Assembly: GCF_029227915.1 (NCBI RefSeq)
Contig: NC_079885.1
Location: 10,965,001-11,029,000, forward strand
Length of the DNA stretch: 64,000 bases
Source of the DNA: Hydractinia symbiolongicarpus
Lineage: Eukaryota; Cnidaria; Hydrozoa; Anthoathecata; Hydractiniidae
Direction of reading: 5' to 3'
Numbering within the stretch: the first letter of the stretch is position 1; each line of letters starts with the position of its first letter. This document shows, piece after piece, positions 42,043 to 64,000 of the stretch. Made by a program: the position numbers and the translations under genes. The notes beneath the pieces are model-generated. The model was not told the origin of the DNA and did no database searches. It worked only from the letters and a program-made list of their open reading frames with translations.

Positions 42043-44059
42043 ACATTTAAACTTTACCACACTGACCCCCATTTACTTTGCAAATCAAAACATAGATCCT
42101 AAAATATAGCATGAGGTAGAAATAAAGAGGGAGTTGATTTCTTTAGTTTCTATTTGTGATGCAATCAGTTGCAAAACCTATTCATGTTGTCTTTTTAAAT
42201 ACCAAGAGCTGTCCGTTTCAGTAAATTTTATTGGTCAAGAAAACAATGGATATGTTAATAAGTGATAACATTATGTAATTTATGGGCAGGTAAAACAATT
42301 CTATAATTCAAAATGGATGATATGCCTTTTGTGTGTCAACAAGAAAGGAATACTGGAAATTGACTTGAAAAATTTGATAATTTTTCGGATCGATTGATAA
42401 AAATCAAAAAGAAACACGAGTATTAATTCTATTACTTTTTACTATTACTATTACTTTTACTTTTTACTATTACTATTACTTTTTAGCATTTGTAACTCAT
42501 TCTTGACTCAGAGATTTACCATGCTAAGTTTTCGTAAATCTTAGAGCATATTTTACTTAATACAGAACGTTAAAAAAGCTGATTTCTAAATATTAAAGAT
42601 AATTAAAAGTTGTTATGAAAACTCACTCTTCCCCTGATAGCAAAAACAACACAACAGATCCAGAATATTTGTGCTTTGTCCAAATAATCACGTTTTTTAC
42701 ATATAAACAAAAGCCCCCTAAAAGATTATGTAGTGTTTTTTGTAAAAAACCCAGTGAAATGCAAATGGCGCATGGATAAGGTTGTCACCAAAGATAAGAA
42801 GGCCTAGGAAGTGAAGAAAATAAAAAAATCACATCTGCAATTATTCTATCTTGAGGATTTTACCATAAAATAATTAAATAATTAAATATGTCATTCTCGC
42901 GCAATAGATTGTGATTATTCCAACCCTTGATATATATATCAAATCTTCCTTAACTCCATTAAAACAAAAATATATTTAAAAAGCATCATGTCAATTGGGA
43001 CATTGATAGGTGAACAAAATGTTTCTTTCTTTGTTTCTTTACAAAAATAAATTAACCTACAAAATTTACAGAACGCTTCATAATAGTATTTATAATAAGC
43101 AGGCCATTTCGTAAAATTTTAGGTAGGCGTGCAATGAATTGCGTGAAATTAACTTTATACAAAGCAAAAGCAAGAACAAAATCCCTTTACCACCGTACAC
43201 CACACAGGCTATTTTTTTAGCGTGGAGAACATATAACAGAGAGCAAGTTTCACCGAAGTTCATGGCAGGCAATTTACACCAATGGTACGAAAAATTGTGA
43301 GTAAAGTCATTAATCAAACTTTGTAACTACTTGTGGGACATACAATATTCAATGTAAATTTAATTACGCAAAGTTAAAGCACGGCTAATAACGATATTTA
43401 ACATTATAATGCTAAGGATGGATCATGAAATTCCTCACTAAAATAATATTCTGGTACTATCAAAGATTTTAATTTTTAGTTATTTTTTTTTAGTTATTTT
43501 TTAACTGCATTATTCCGAAAGATCATTATGGATAATATAAAGGTTAAATTATAAAATCACAAAAATATTACTAAATGGAACATATACATATTTGCCGTAT
43601 TCCTTTAACAAATGACATAAATAACATACATTTAAAATTTAATCTGAACAAAGTTGTTTAAAAAACCCAGTACTTATGATCTCTAAAACACGATTCTAGA
43701 AATCAATTTTTCTTTTGTGTTGAATGTTCTTTTAATCTATTCATATCTTTACAATCACATTGAGCATATTGAAATGATTTCTTTCTTGTAATAGAGCAGT
43801 ATGACAGCAGTATGACAGGCAAAAAATGCAATTAATAAGGCATACAAAACTTTGTCCTCCCCATTACTGCCACTTATTTTATTATACATGCTAAGATGTA
43901 AATAGATTAAAAAATTTATAAAAACATGAGAAAAGAATCTTTCATACGTCGTTGTTACAGACGAAAAACAAAAATTTGTATGGGGACTGTGCGTGCGATC
44001 GCACGCCTCTCACAAAATGGTCTGATATAGGATAGTTCTGGAGAGCTAGGAAGAGGATT

Positions 44060-44826
44060 GTTCATCATCATCATCATCATCATTCTCGGCTTAACGTCCG
44101 TTTTCCATGCTAGCATAGGGTTGGACGGGGTATATTAATGACCCTCTTCCAATCTGATCTAGACTGTGTTAGATCTAAACTCAACTTCCTCTGTATCAAG
44201 TCTGCCCTTATAACCTCCTGCCAAGTCTTTCTCGGTCTGCCTCTGGGCTTTGCCCCAGGAACTATCAAGTCTTTACACTTTCTTAACCAATTATCCTCCT
44301 CCATTCTTTCCAAGTGCCCCAGCCAATTCAATCTTCTTATCTGGATAACATCTTTAATTCTACGGAGACTTAGCCTGCTTCTTAGCTCATCTGAACTCTT
44401 TCTGTCTCTCAGACTGGCATTACACATCCACCTAACCATTCTCATATCATTCCCTTCTGAACGGTCAAGATCTTCCTGCTTCACTGCCCATGTCTCACTA
44501 CCGTACAACATAACACTTCTTACACAGGTCTCATACAACCTACCTTTTACCTCAATTGACAGGACTCTGCTAGTCAATAAAGGAAGTAACTCTCTAAACT
44601 TTTTCCAAGCAGAACCTATCCTGCAAGTAACACTTCTTCCAACACCCCCTTCACTGCCCAACATATCACCTAAGTAACAGAAGTTCTTAACTATCTCTAA
44701 CGAGCCACTGTTGTACATCATTAAAGCTGGAAATACTTCATTTTCTATAATCTCACCTTTGCAATGCTTGCATACAAACTGTATGCCAGCTCTTAACCTG
44801 TACCATTTATTGGAATATCTTTAACC
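44060..44826 (-). mobile_element. 5'-truncated LINE (non-LTR retrotransposon), C-terminal end of the reverse-transcriptase ORF plus 3' tail
   Basis: The minus strand has an open frame of about 237 codons (stop at 44110-44112) with the C-terminal signature of an endonuclease-RT LINE polyprotein. It contains the segments VKNFCYLGDMLGSEGG, CVRSVMLYGSETWAV, RMVRWMCNASLRDRK, RRLNWLGHLERMEEDNW and RGRPRKTWQEVIRADL. Upstream, the frame continues through VCKHCKGEI to an in-frame stop near 44830, where the fragment appears to end. No catalytic YADD region is present. After the stop come about 25 bases of 3' UTR and a (GAT)n microsatellite tail, (ATC)n on the plus strand, at 44063-44083. The frame is intact, so the insertion is probably not ancient. 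The complementary-strand open frame over the same bases is a shadow. Confidence 0.93.
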
Positions 44827-44911
44827 CTTTTTAGACCTGTGATCCATAGAGGTGCTGATGTTACTTATGTTATCTTAAAGTCAATGAGATTTTGCAGAAG
44901 AATTTAGACAT

Positions 44912-44958
44912 TCGATCAATTTTTAAAGTTGCTACCTGCAACTTTAAAAATTGATCGA
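44912..44958. repeat. Perfect 21-bp inverted repeat with 5-nt loop
   Basis: The arm 44912-44932 (TCGATCAATTTTTAAAGTTG then C) is perfectly complementary to 44938-44958, with loop TACCT. It lies about 85 bp outside the 5' truncation point of the LINE fragment. It could be a strong cruciform or RNA hairpin, or an inverted duplication made during repair. Confidence 0.85.
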
Positions 44959-45593
44959 CCTACATTAGAGAGTTTGTCAACCATAATAACAAGATCATCA
45001 TCAAATGGATCAAGAAATCAAGGCAGTTGAGTGGTATACTCAAAAAGAAAGAAGCATCACCTGCCATCCTGTTGGAAACAATTAAATCAAAACTCTGTTA
45101 TCTGTCACAAAATAAATTTTAATGCTCTTATCAAGTCACCCTTATAAAAAATGCAGAAAACAGGGGCTGAATGAGAAAAAATCCCTTTGTTGGTCCTTAA
45201 TATTTGCAAGAGTTGGGAGGCACTGTAAGACCCCAAGAGGGATAGAGGGTAAAAGTCCCAAAACCTTTCAAAATGTAATTTGAGAGACTTTAAAATGTGT
45301 TTACATGACTTTTGTGTTTCTATATATATTCGATTTAGTGGTGGATAGATTTTAAAAAGAAAAGAAGACATGTTCGAAATACAGCATACAAACAAATCAA
45401 CAGCAGTATTCAAACACATATATTCAAAAATAAAATGGCAGCCATGTATAGTGTAATCGATCAAAATGAAATTATTATCACTAATATAGTCACCTGACAG
45501 AGAAATTGACAAAAAAATGGTTAGTCATATGCCATATCTGATAGGCCATGATTGATCACTGATCATTATTTCTGCCCTGGCAGTCTGGTATAT

Positions 45594-45997
45594 ATAAGGT
45601 ACAGATATGGAAACAGTTTCATATAAATAAAACTCTATAAAAGAAGCAGTTTCTAAATTCGAATTTTTGTAAAACAGAAATTGTTTTCAACTTTGGAAAT
45701 TGTTTTTCGGTTTGGCTGGGGGTAAAATAGCTTGAGATGGAGGTAAATGTGATTAGAACTTCCGTAGTAAAAGAACCCCTAAAGTAACCCAAGTTCCATA
45801 TATTATTTTTAAGGTTATTGTTAGGGCTTTCTATTGGTCAAAAGATTATAATGCAGAAACCCAAAGTAGCTTATGAAAGCTGAAAAAATGAAATTGCTTC
45901 CCGTATTGAGAAACTATTTTCTGTTTTTACACAAAAAAGTTTTAGGATATGGAAACTGTTTCTCAACAGGAAAACTGTTTTCAAATCTGTACCTTAT
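45594..45997. mobile_element. MITE-like element with about 28-bp imperfect terminal inverted repeats
   Basis: The left end ATAAGGTACAGATATGGAAA and the inverted right end ATAAGGTACAGATTTGAAAA match over about 28 bases with few differences. A second inner pair of AAACAGTTTC motifs is visible. The 404-bp interior has no significant open frame. A target duplication is not clear, at most AT. The superfamily is unassigned. Confidence 0.65.
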
Positions 45998-46109
45998 CAC
46001 AATGAACTGCCTGGGAATAGACTGCTGCTAGCTAGCTACACAAAGTTCGATATCCTAGAGAAATGACTTGTGCAACCAGAAGCTACATAAAATTATTTTA
46101 TATAATATA

Positions 46110-46190
46110 GCTAGCTAGCTCTATAGCCAGCTATAGCTAGAAAAAAAAGTGCAGCTAGCTAGCTAGCTAGCTATATAGCTAAAATAGCCA
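46110..46190. repeat. (GCTA)n/(CTAG)n palindromic tetranucleotide repeat
   Basis: Runs of GCTAGCTAGCTAGC with interspersed TATAGC form a self-complementary simple repeat. It lies about 200 bp before the small plus-strand open frame at 46399. Confidence 0.85.
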
Positions 46191-46398
46191 TCTAGACTTC
46201 TTATGCACTTTGGCAGCGTTAATGTCGTTAATGAAACAAAGCAATTGCATTTAGTTCCCCTTTAAAACATTTCCTAATCATTGTTAATCTTCGATTAGAT
46301 AGGATTGGACTGGTTATAAATATGTTATGTTTTTTACCTTTTTGGGGCATGATTTTTAAAGATTAACCAACATGGCGCATATATAGCGACTTCTTGTT

Positions 46399-46611
46399 AT
46401 GTCTGGCAGTCTGTGCAACAACTACACAGATCCATACCGAAACAGCCCTCCGGACGACGGGTGTGACTCCGCTCCCATTGTGTCATCAATAAATCTTTGC
46501 CAAAAAAGTCTAAAATATACCACAGATTTGCTGTATAGCAGGAAACAAAAAACGTTTATAGTTTCAAGCTGGAACTGCGAAAAAGAAGAAGCAGACGAGC
46601 GGGATGATTAG
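46399..46611 (+). CDS. Possible small single-exon gene, 70 aa, unknown function
   Basis: ATG to TAG gives 70 codons of non-repetitive, mixed-composition protein: MSGSLCNNYTDPYRNSPPDD, then APIVSSINLCQKSLKYTTDL and an acidic C-terminus ending EEADERDD. It has four cysteines and no signal peptide or membrane segment. Local GC is clearly above the AT-rich surroundings. An AATAAA poly(A) signal lies at 46638-46643, 27 bases after the stop, and a TATATA-containing stretch lies just upstream near 46380. These are modest signs of a real short transcript. I do not recognise the family. It could also be the last exon of a longer gene, or chance. Confidence 0.4.
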   Translation: MSGSLCNNYTDPYRNSPPDDGCDSAPIVSSINLCQKSLKYTTDLLYSRKQKTFIVSSWNCEKEEADERDD

Positions 46612-46756
46612 CGCATCTTACGAACTTGGGGGGTCATAATAAATATAGATTTTTAGATTTTTTAGACGAAACCAGGTTAAACAAGCACCTGGGAAGAAGA
46701 TTTGGAAGTTTGGCTTTTTATTTTTTATTTAATCTTTCTTCAGCCTAAAACTGTTC

Positions 46757-46882
46757 TTATCTCGTTTTTAGAATTTTTAATTCATTTGACAGCACATTAC
46801 AATTCTGGCAACCTTTTGCCTGTTTATACATATTTTCCAAAATCGCAACAATTGATTCTGTAAAAAATTCTCCTGCGCTTTT
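46757..46882 (-). CDS. Candidate terminal coding exon, 41 aa plus stop, possible alternative CMIP end
   Basis: A strong acceptor (TTTTTTTCCTGCAG) at 46883-46884 opens a phase-0 frame of 41 codons, KSAGEFFTESIVAILENMYK through GCQNCNVLSNELK to a TAA. The sequence looks protein-like. Its phase matches the open donor of the last recognised CMIP exon (53104), 6.2 kb away. It does not resemble the conserved CMIP C-terminus (a last LRR ending near VRYTEAW in vertebrates). It may be an alternative end, belong to another gene, or be chance. Confidence 0.3.
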   Translation of the reverse strand, partial: KSAGEFFTESIVAILENMYKQAKGCQNCNVLSNELKILKTR

Positions 46883-47723
46883 CTGCAGGAAAAAAATCAA
46901 TAAAATTTTAGCCATTGTTCTTATTTTATTCTTCTTTTCAGCAATCCTCAACCTCATTGTTACTATAATATATATAAAAAAATTTATAAAAAAGCGTATT
47001 TTAATTTTTTTTAACTAAAAGTGTTCTACTAGTAAAATGCCACGATGAAATACCGATTCTTTATAAAAAGGCTGTCGCTTCTTTTTTTCCCTGTTTACAG
47101 ATCATCGTCACAAATTCGTCTCTGGGACTTTTTTTCTGGCATCCGATATCAGAAAGAGAAAAAGAAGCCCTGGGGTCTATTTCTTAGCAGTAGCACAAAG
47201 GTTGACGCACACTCCTGAATAAACTCGCGTGCAATGTGACCAACTGTCACTGAACGAATTCTGTCGACACGTGTAATTGTTACTGCACAGTTAGATGGAT
47301 ATACTTAAGAGAAATTACGCTTGTTTTTGTTTTATTGCAACAAGTGCTCCTTTGAACATAATCATGAGTTGATTGGTGCATTTTCCCATTTTCCGTTGTG
47401 ATCCCGAACTCGACAATAGAATTTAAATTGCGCGTTCTCACACGAATTTGAAGAATGATGGAAAATAGCACAAAAGCAGTTTCGACTGTTATGGGAAAAC
47501 AAGTCACGTGATAAAAATTAAAATATTCTGACTTAGCAATATCACGTGACAATGTGCGTTCATCGTAGCTAAAAAAATTTTATCCTGTAAAGGAGTTCGA
47601 CATTACCAGGATCAAAAGGATTAAGGACTTGACGCCTACAAAATTGAAACAATTGAAGGGGTGGGACAGCTACGAATAAAAGCATGGCCCCAAAAATCAT
47701 CATTAGGAGGAAAATAGTCATCA

Positions 47724-47810
47724 ATTGTTGTTGTTGTTGTCGTTGTTGTTGTTGTTACTGTTTTTGTTTTGTTGTTGTTGTTTTGTTGTTGTTGTTGTTG
47801 TTGTGTAGTA
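47724..47810. repeat. (GTT)n microsatellite
   Basis: A nearly pure GTT/TTG repeat is interrupted by TACTGTTTTTG. Open frames on both strands (poly-Cys or poly-Leu on plus, poly-Gln/Asn/Thr on minus) are repeat artefacts. Confidence 0.95.
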
Positions 47811-50800
47811 CTGCGCTGCACATCTTCGTATTTTATTGTGGTAAGTGCATCTTTAAAAGTCTTAACAAAGAAAATGGCATAACAAGCTGGCAATAAAATT
47901 TCCCTTGCCCTATCAAGGCTTTGAATTTACTGAAACACCAGTCCTACCCAATTAGTACCAACAGGACAAGCAATTTCTAACATTCACGTTTTAAATACTG
48001 AAGTCACTACCTATTAATACTGTTTTTTATTGAATGGTTTATTCATGCAAATTTTAAATTTCTGAACTACTTTGTGTTGATAATATGTTTATGAATTTTT
48101 TTGTTAAAACCGCTGAATCAACTGCATCCTTTTCCCTCACCAAGATGGTGCAATGTCGTAAAGACATCGGCGATGGCTAGGACTTGGGCCAAAGAAGAAT
48201 GACGATTTTGATTACAAGTTTTGATAGTAAATAGAGAGGAAGAGATAAACAGTGATATATTGTAAACATGTGTTCTTATTTAACCTATTTTCCCGTCATT
48301 AAAGATGGTTAAACACCTACACAAATATTGACTTTTCAATTACAGGTTTTGGCGTTTGTGCTTCACATTGCCTGCGCTCCCATGTGGTTTCAGTCGATAG
48401 GAATGCCTAGGTATTGCAAGTCTTTTATGACAGCAAGGTTCTGGTTGGTACGGTAATGGCTAGTGGAGTTGGTGTTGTGCGTATTATCAGTAGATCTTTC
48501 CGAAACAGTTGTACGAGCTGCATTTCTGATTAAGTTTTGTGTGCGATAGTAAATATCTGATGTTTTTGGGCAGTGCTACGAGCAGGTTCTTCTCTTAAAA
48601 CTTTCCTGATATTTTTGTCACTTTGAGCGTGTTTTGAGTCAGGGTAAGTCAGGAAGTTCTGGGTACAGAAAGCGATATTTTACAGAAACAGTATTTTCAA
48701 AATAGTACCTTAAATGTAAAAATGGAGTCTTGAATATGAACAAACAATTGATGAATAGAAACACAATTCTTGCATACGATAGGTCCAACCTCGATCCCGC
48801 GACCTGTTGTCTTCTTTTGCATATCGGACGACGAGACAAACATGACCAATAAACGCAGCGCCGAAGAGATACAAAAGTCCAGTGGACGGGATTGGAAAAG
48901 TTTATTATTAAATATAAATAAACAATTCTTGAATATGAATAGACAATCCTTGAATATTGCACCGTTTGGACAACCATAAAGAAGGTCGGGAAAAAACGCC
49001 ATAAGGCCGGAGTAATAAGGGTCAACAAACGAGCTGCTTTCATCACGGCCCGTGTGATAATAAGCATTGATTTTTTTAATGAAGGGTACTTTTCCAGTGA
49101 AAGACCTTAACGGAGAGGAGATGTTTGTAATTCGCTACAGCCAGAAAGATCCTTCTTTCCTATGTTTTTTCCACCTGCTTTCGCTTCGAGCAGGGGGGGA
49201 TGTTGTTTTGTTTATTTAAAGTTTTCCTTTGCAGAGGTATAACAGGTATATCCTTATATATTATTATATTAAATATAAATTTTTGTCTTTTTCCTCCTAT
49301 GGTTGATAAATTTAGTCATTTCCTAACATTTTTTGCTTTCTTATAAGCGCAGTGACATATCAAAAAGCGAAAAAGAAGTATTAAAAGAACGACATTGGCC
49401 ATTTCTTCACAAAAACATTTAGTCTTTCCCTGGAGAAGCTTATCACATTAAGAACACATGCGCACTGAAAGAATTATCGCAAATAGAGAGAGATTGGCAT
49501 CACAACTAGCTGATATGGAAAAAAAAGGTTGTTATTAACAATATCTCTTTTAAAAGATTTCAACACTGGCTATGTGAATGTTTAAGTCAATTATTAAGAA
49601 GATGGAAATAAAAATATTTGAGACTTTTTTGAGACTTTTATGAACAAAGCTTAAAAAATCTTAACACATTTCAGATTAAATCAAAAGTACGGAAAAAATT
49701 TTCAGGGAGTCCACTCAATATTAACACCCTTATGTGGGTGCCCACAGATTTGAAATGTTATAATTTTTGGGGATTTTAGAAGAAATTAGGGTCAAAATTT
49801 AGAAGAAAACGTATAAATTTCATTCTGCCTGTCAATGTAAACAATTTTAGATTTTAGTAGTTTTAAGTCCAAAATAGTATTTATTTATTTATTTACCTAA
49901 GAGGCTGTCGTTTGTTTATTTGCTGACACTAAGTTTGATACAAACCAAATGGTACCTGAACAAACTGTAAAAAATTAATGCTAATTTTTTTAAAGAACAG
50001 TTCTTAAACTCAACCATGCCATTATTTTGAAAAATCTATTCTGGTTTATCATTTAAGCCTAAAATTGCAAACACTTTCCTGACACTAAAAAAAATGTCAT
50101 TTCTGGTATTTTGACAACATTTAAAAAATTCCTGACAATTGGTGACAATTCCTGACAAAGTGAACACGCTGATTTGTACTTCAAATATAAAGAAAATGTC
50201 ATAACATAATATTTGCTTCTTCAGGTTAAATTACACTTCAACAAAATGAGACGTTCTTAATTGCGCAAAATTTTTCGCACGGATGACTTAAAGCGTTTTT
50301 GTCTGCTGGCGATTTTTTGTACAAGTAAAAATTCGTCAAAGCAGTATGTTTGATCCACAAAATTTTTCCTTTTTAGAGAAGTACATAAGGTGTGTACAAT
50401 TAATTAATCATATTAGCATATAGCATATAGCAGACATTCAATCCACCCTGTACATAGCGAAAACTTAGTTTCTCTTTTATCAACTTACTTTCATTAGTGT
50501 CCGGTATGTACCGATTGGATGCTCAGTGAGTAAGCGTCTTTAAAAAAATTAGCAAATAAAAACACACTCAAAAATTAAGTTTTTTAGGTATGTAAACCGA
50601 ATAGAACAGAAACGAACGATAAAAAAAACGTAATTACGAGATAAAAAAAAAGGAAGCATAGAATTAGTTAAAGGAATTCAAAACCGCACAACTCAAGTTC
50701 ACAGCAAAAATTAGACCTTACAAATTCTGCATGATAAAAACAAAACTTCCATGAGTGTTTTTCTGTAACAAAAAATATTTAGAACACATATATAATAATA

Positions 50801-50954
50801 ATATACATATTATAAAATAATTAGTTATGTAAATAAAAATTACACTGACATATAGAAAGCCCAGCAGCAAAACAGATATAAGTTTGCCATCTTTGTCAAA
50901 AATTAGAGTGGCTACAAAGTTAATGAAATATTAAAGCAATAAGAACATAAATTA

Positions 50955-51215
50955 TTAACGAAATAACGACGCAAGAACAACGACGGCAACGAAGACAAAG
51001 CCGGCAACGACAACGGAGTCAGCAACAACAAAGACAACGACAAAAACATGACGAAATTAGCAAAAACAACGACGGCAACAAAATGAAGTCGACACTAACG
51101 ATGAAGTTAGCTACTGCAACAACAGCGACAAAAAATATGACAAAATCGGCAACAAAGACGTCGGCAACAACAATGACGTCGACAACAACAACGACGTCGA
51201 CAACAAAAACACCAA
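50955..51215. repeat. Degenerate (AAC)n/(GAC)n trinucleotide repeat region
   Basis: The region is built from ACAACAACGACGGCAACAA-like units, with four GACGTCGACAAC-like sub-blocks near its right end. A plus-strand frame through it encodes only Thr/Lys/Ala repeats and is considered an artefact. Confidence 0.9.
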
Positions 51216-52851
51216 ATAAATGTTATTTATACAGTTACTCTATATTTAAATGTTGTAATTGTTTCTTAAATAATAAAAATTTGTAATACTTGCTAACTCG
51301 GTGAAAACTAACAAAGTTAGGGCTGTGCTTACATTATGCAGTCAATCGTACTAAATAAGTGTTTTAAAACAATTAGATTTCTGAGGCTTTTACTGTTTGG
51401 TTATGCAATAAGATGTCAAGATGTCGAGTTTGCATCGTAAACATGTTGCCAATTATTCGCGATTAATGCCGATAAAATTTTTAATAATTTTATTTTCTTA
51501 GTCTTCCCCGAGTTGTAAAATATACTGTAATTTGCTACCACAGCAGCAAACAACAAGTCATATTAAAAAGTGAAATTATTTAACGTCAGTTACGCTTTTT
51601 AAACAATTCATCTTTATACTAAATATTTCTTTACCCATTAAATAGAGTCTAAAATCTAATAACGCCTGGGTTAGCAATCAAATTAAATCAAGTACACGAA
51701 GAATGATACAATTATGTACACTTTTTAGTGTGAATGACAAGTTGGTATCATTCTCAACAGCATACTAATCCCAACTAAAAAAGTTCGGGAAATGTTATTA
51801 CATTATTTTATTACATATGCTTCTTTCAAATGTGCATCCTGTGAGCTGTTAAAAACACGTATATACACACTAATCGAAGTCTCAATAGTCTTTTTACTTT
51901 TATTTACACGTTGCTTCAAGTGCTTTTAAATACGAAAAACTCGATCAAGAGTGGCTGTCGTCGCTTCATACTGCATATGGAGCAGGTTTCTTTCACGGCA
52001 CGGCCGACATGGAAAAAAAGTTTTTCAGCTGGGTTGATTACCAAAAAGCGTCAGTGTAGCAGATATCAACTAATTGTAAATTTGTCAAATTTTTCTAAAA
52101 AACAAAGCATTAGTTAGTTTACGCGTTTTTACAAACAAACGTACTGGATGACGGACAGCGGCTAGTAGTATAAATATAGATCCTTTGAGTCTATTTTCAG
52201 AAAGTTACGCGAGGGCAAAAAAATTGCAAAATTTTGCGTAAAACACTTTCGTGAATTGTAATTTTAGGATAAATTTTGCGTAAAAAACTTTTGCGAAAAT
52301 TAAAAATCACTTTATTTACAAAGGAAAATCGGGATTTCTGAGAAATGTTTGAAGCACCAATAAAGAATCCTCCCCAGGAAAAGGGCGTTTTTTTTTTGCA
52401 GATTTAGAGAAGTACAAAAAAAAAAACGTCATGCCCATTAAATGTGTCTGTTACGCAAAATAGTAACTCTAGTAGCGAGACACACAAAAAGCGGTAAATA
52501 AAGAATAGGCAAACTCGTTTTACATAAAATTACTGCAAGGCGCATGGGTTGATAGCCAATACCACATTCCACGGGTGCGACAACAAAATGTACACCATTT
52601 ATAAAAAGACTAGGTCGAATTTCTACTCCAGAACAGAACAGATCAATATCTGACATTTGATTGGTCATTCTGTTAATTATTCTTTTGTTTCAACTAAACT
52701 TAATTAAAGCCAATTAAAATATTAACTACTTCTTCATATAGGAAAAAGAGCTTTTTTGATACAGCTTCTCCCTTTCGAAAAATCAATGCTTAAATGTCCT
52801 TACGAGTTTCTAACGAAGAAACAGCTAATATTATTCTGCTTTTTTTATTTA

Positions 52852-63989
<11,138 letters not shown>

Positions 63990-64000
63990 CTAAAAGTGAA

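Larger units (their letters stand above)
37489..44059. other. 6.6 kb without a recognisable gene
   Basis: This very AT-rich stretch lies upstream of the PH-PTB gene. Both strands hold only short open frames without motifs. A minus-strand acceptor at 37489-37490 predicts that the PH-PTB 5' untranslated exon and promoter lie somewhere inside. Visible structures are a 32-bp triple repeat at 39056-39150, a 98-bp tandem duplication at about 41845-42042 and a short (TACTTTT/TACTAT)n run near 42430-42485. Confidence 0.6.

Noticed and set aside
44138-44677. 179-codon plus-strand open frame
   Set aside because: It is the complement of the LINE reverse-transcriptase frame, which has the recognisable motifs.
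47636-47896. Cys-rich (plus) and Gln/Asn/Thr-rich (minus) open frames
   Set aside because: They are translations of the (GTT)n microsatellite with no other protein-like sequence.
51083-51286. Thr/Lys-rich plus-strand frame
   Set aside because: It is a translation of the degenerate AAC/GAC repeat.

Overview
This is AT-rich animal nuclear DNA with split genes, GT-AG introns and many degraded transposons. No bacterial, organellar or plasmid features were seen. Composition, gene content and repeat style fit a non-bilaterian animal such as a hydrozoan cnidarian. That placement is inference; only 'metazoan' is firmly supported.

Four protein genes were rebuilt exon by exon, all on the minus strand. 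(1) 2453-8432: N-terminal part of a class III CHD chromatin remodeller (CHD7/8/9, Kismet-like), with a Q-rich N-terminus and two chromodomains; the ATPase part lies beyond the left edge. (2) 16262-31319: a ten-exon coiled-coil protein resembling C20orf96 (DUF4618); its last exon was not found. (3) 33661-37478: a complete five-exon, 968-residue adaptor with a PH domain, an IRS-type PTB domain and a long tail with tyrosine and proline motifs, DOK-like. (4) 53104-63989: the C-terminal part of C-Maf-inducing protein (CMIP), nine exons ending in leucine-rich repeats. Its N-terminus lies beyond the right edge and its last exon is unresolved. Two EGF-like exons sit in one CMIP intron.

Spaces and introns hold a 5'-truncated LINE (44.1-44.8 kb), a frameshifted Ty1/copia pol fragment (19.5-20.5 kb), several short inverted-repeat elements (two with clear target-site duplications), minisatellites and microsatellites. 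A partial copy of one coding exon lies next to a LINE tail inside tetranucleotide repeats.

The genes are head-to-tail but have no operon-like spacing and belong to separate pathways: chromatin, probable cilium or centrosome, and two signalling adaptors. I found no convincing undescribed multi-gene system. The items most worth checking are the EGF exons inside CMIP, the unresolved CMIP C-terminus, the exon duplication beside the LINE tail, the stop-free intron in the PH-PTB gene and the isolated 70-codon gene candidate at 46.4 kb.
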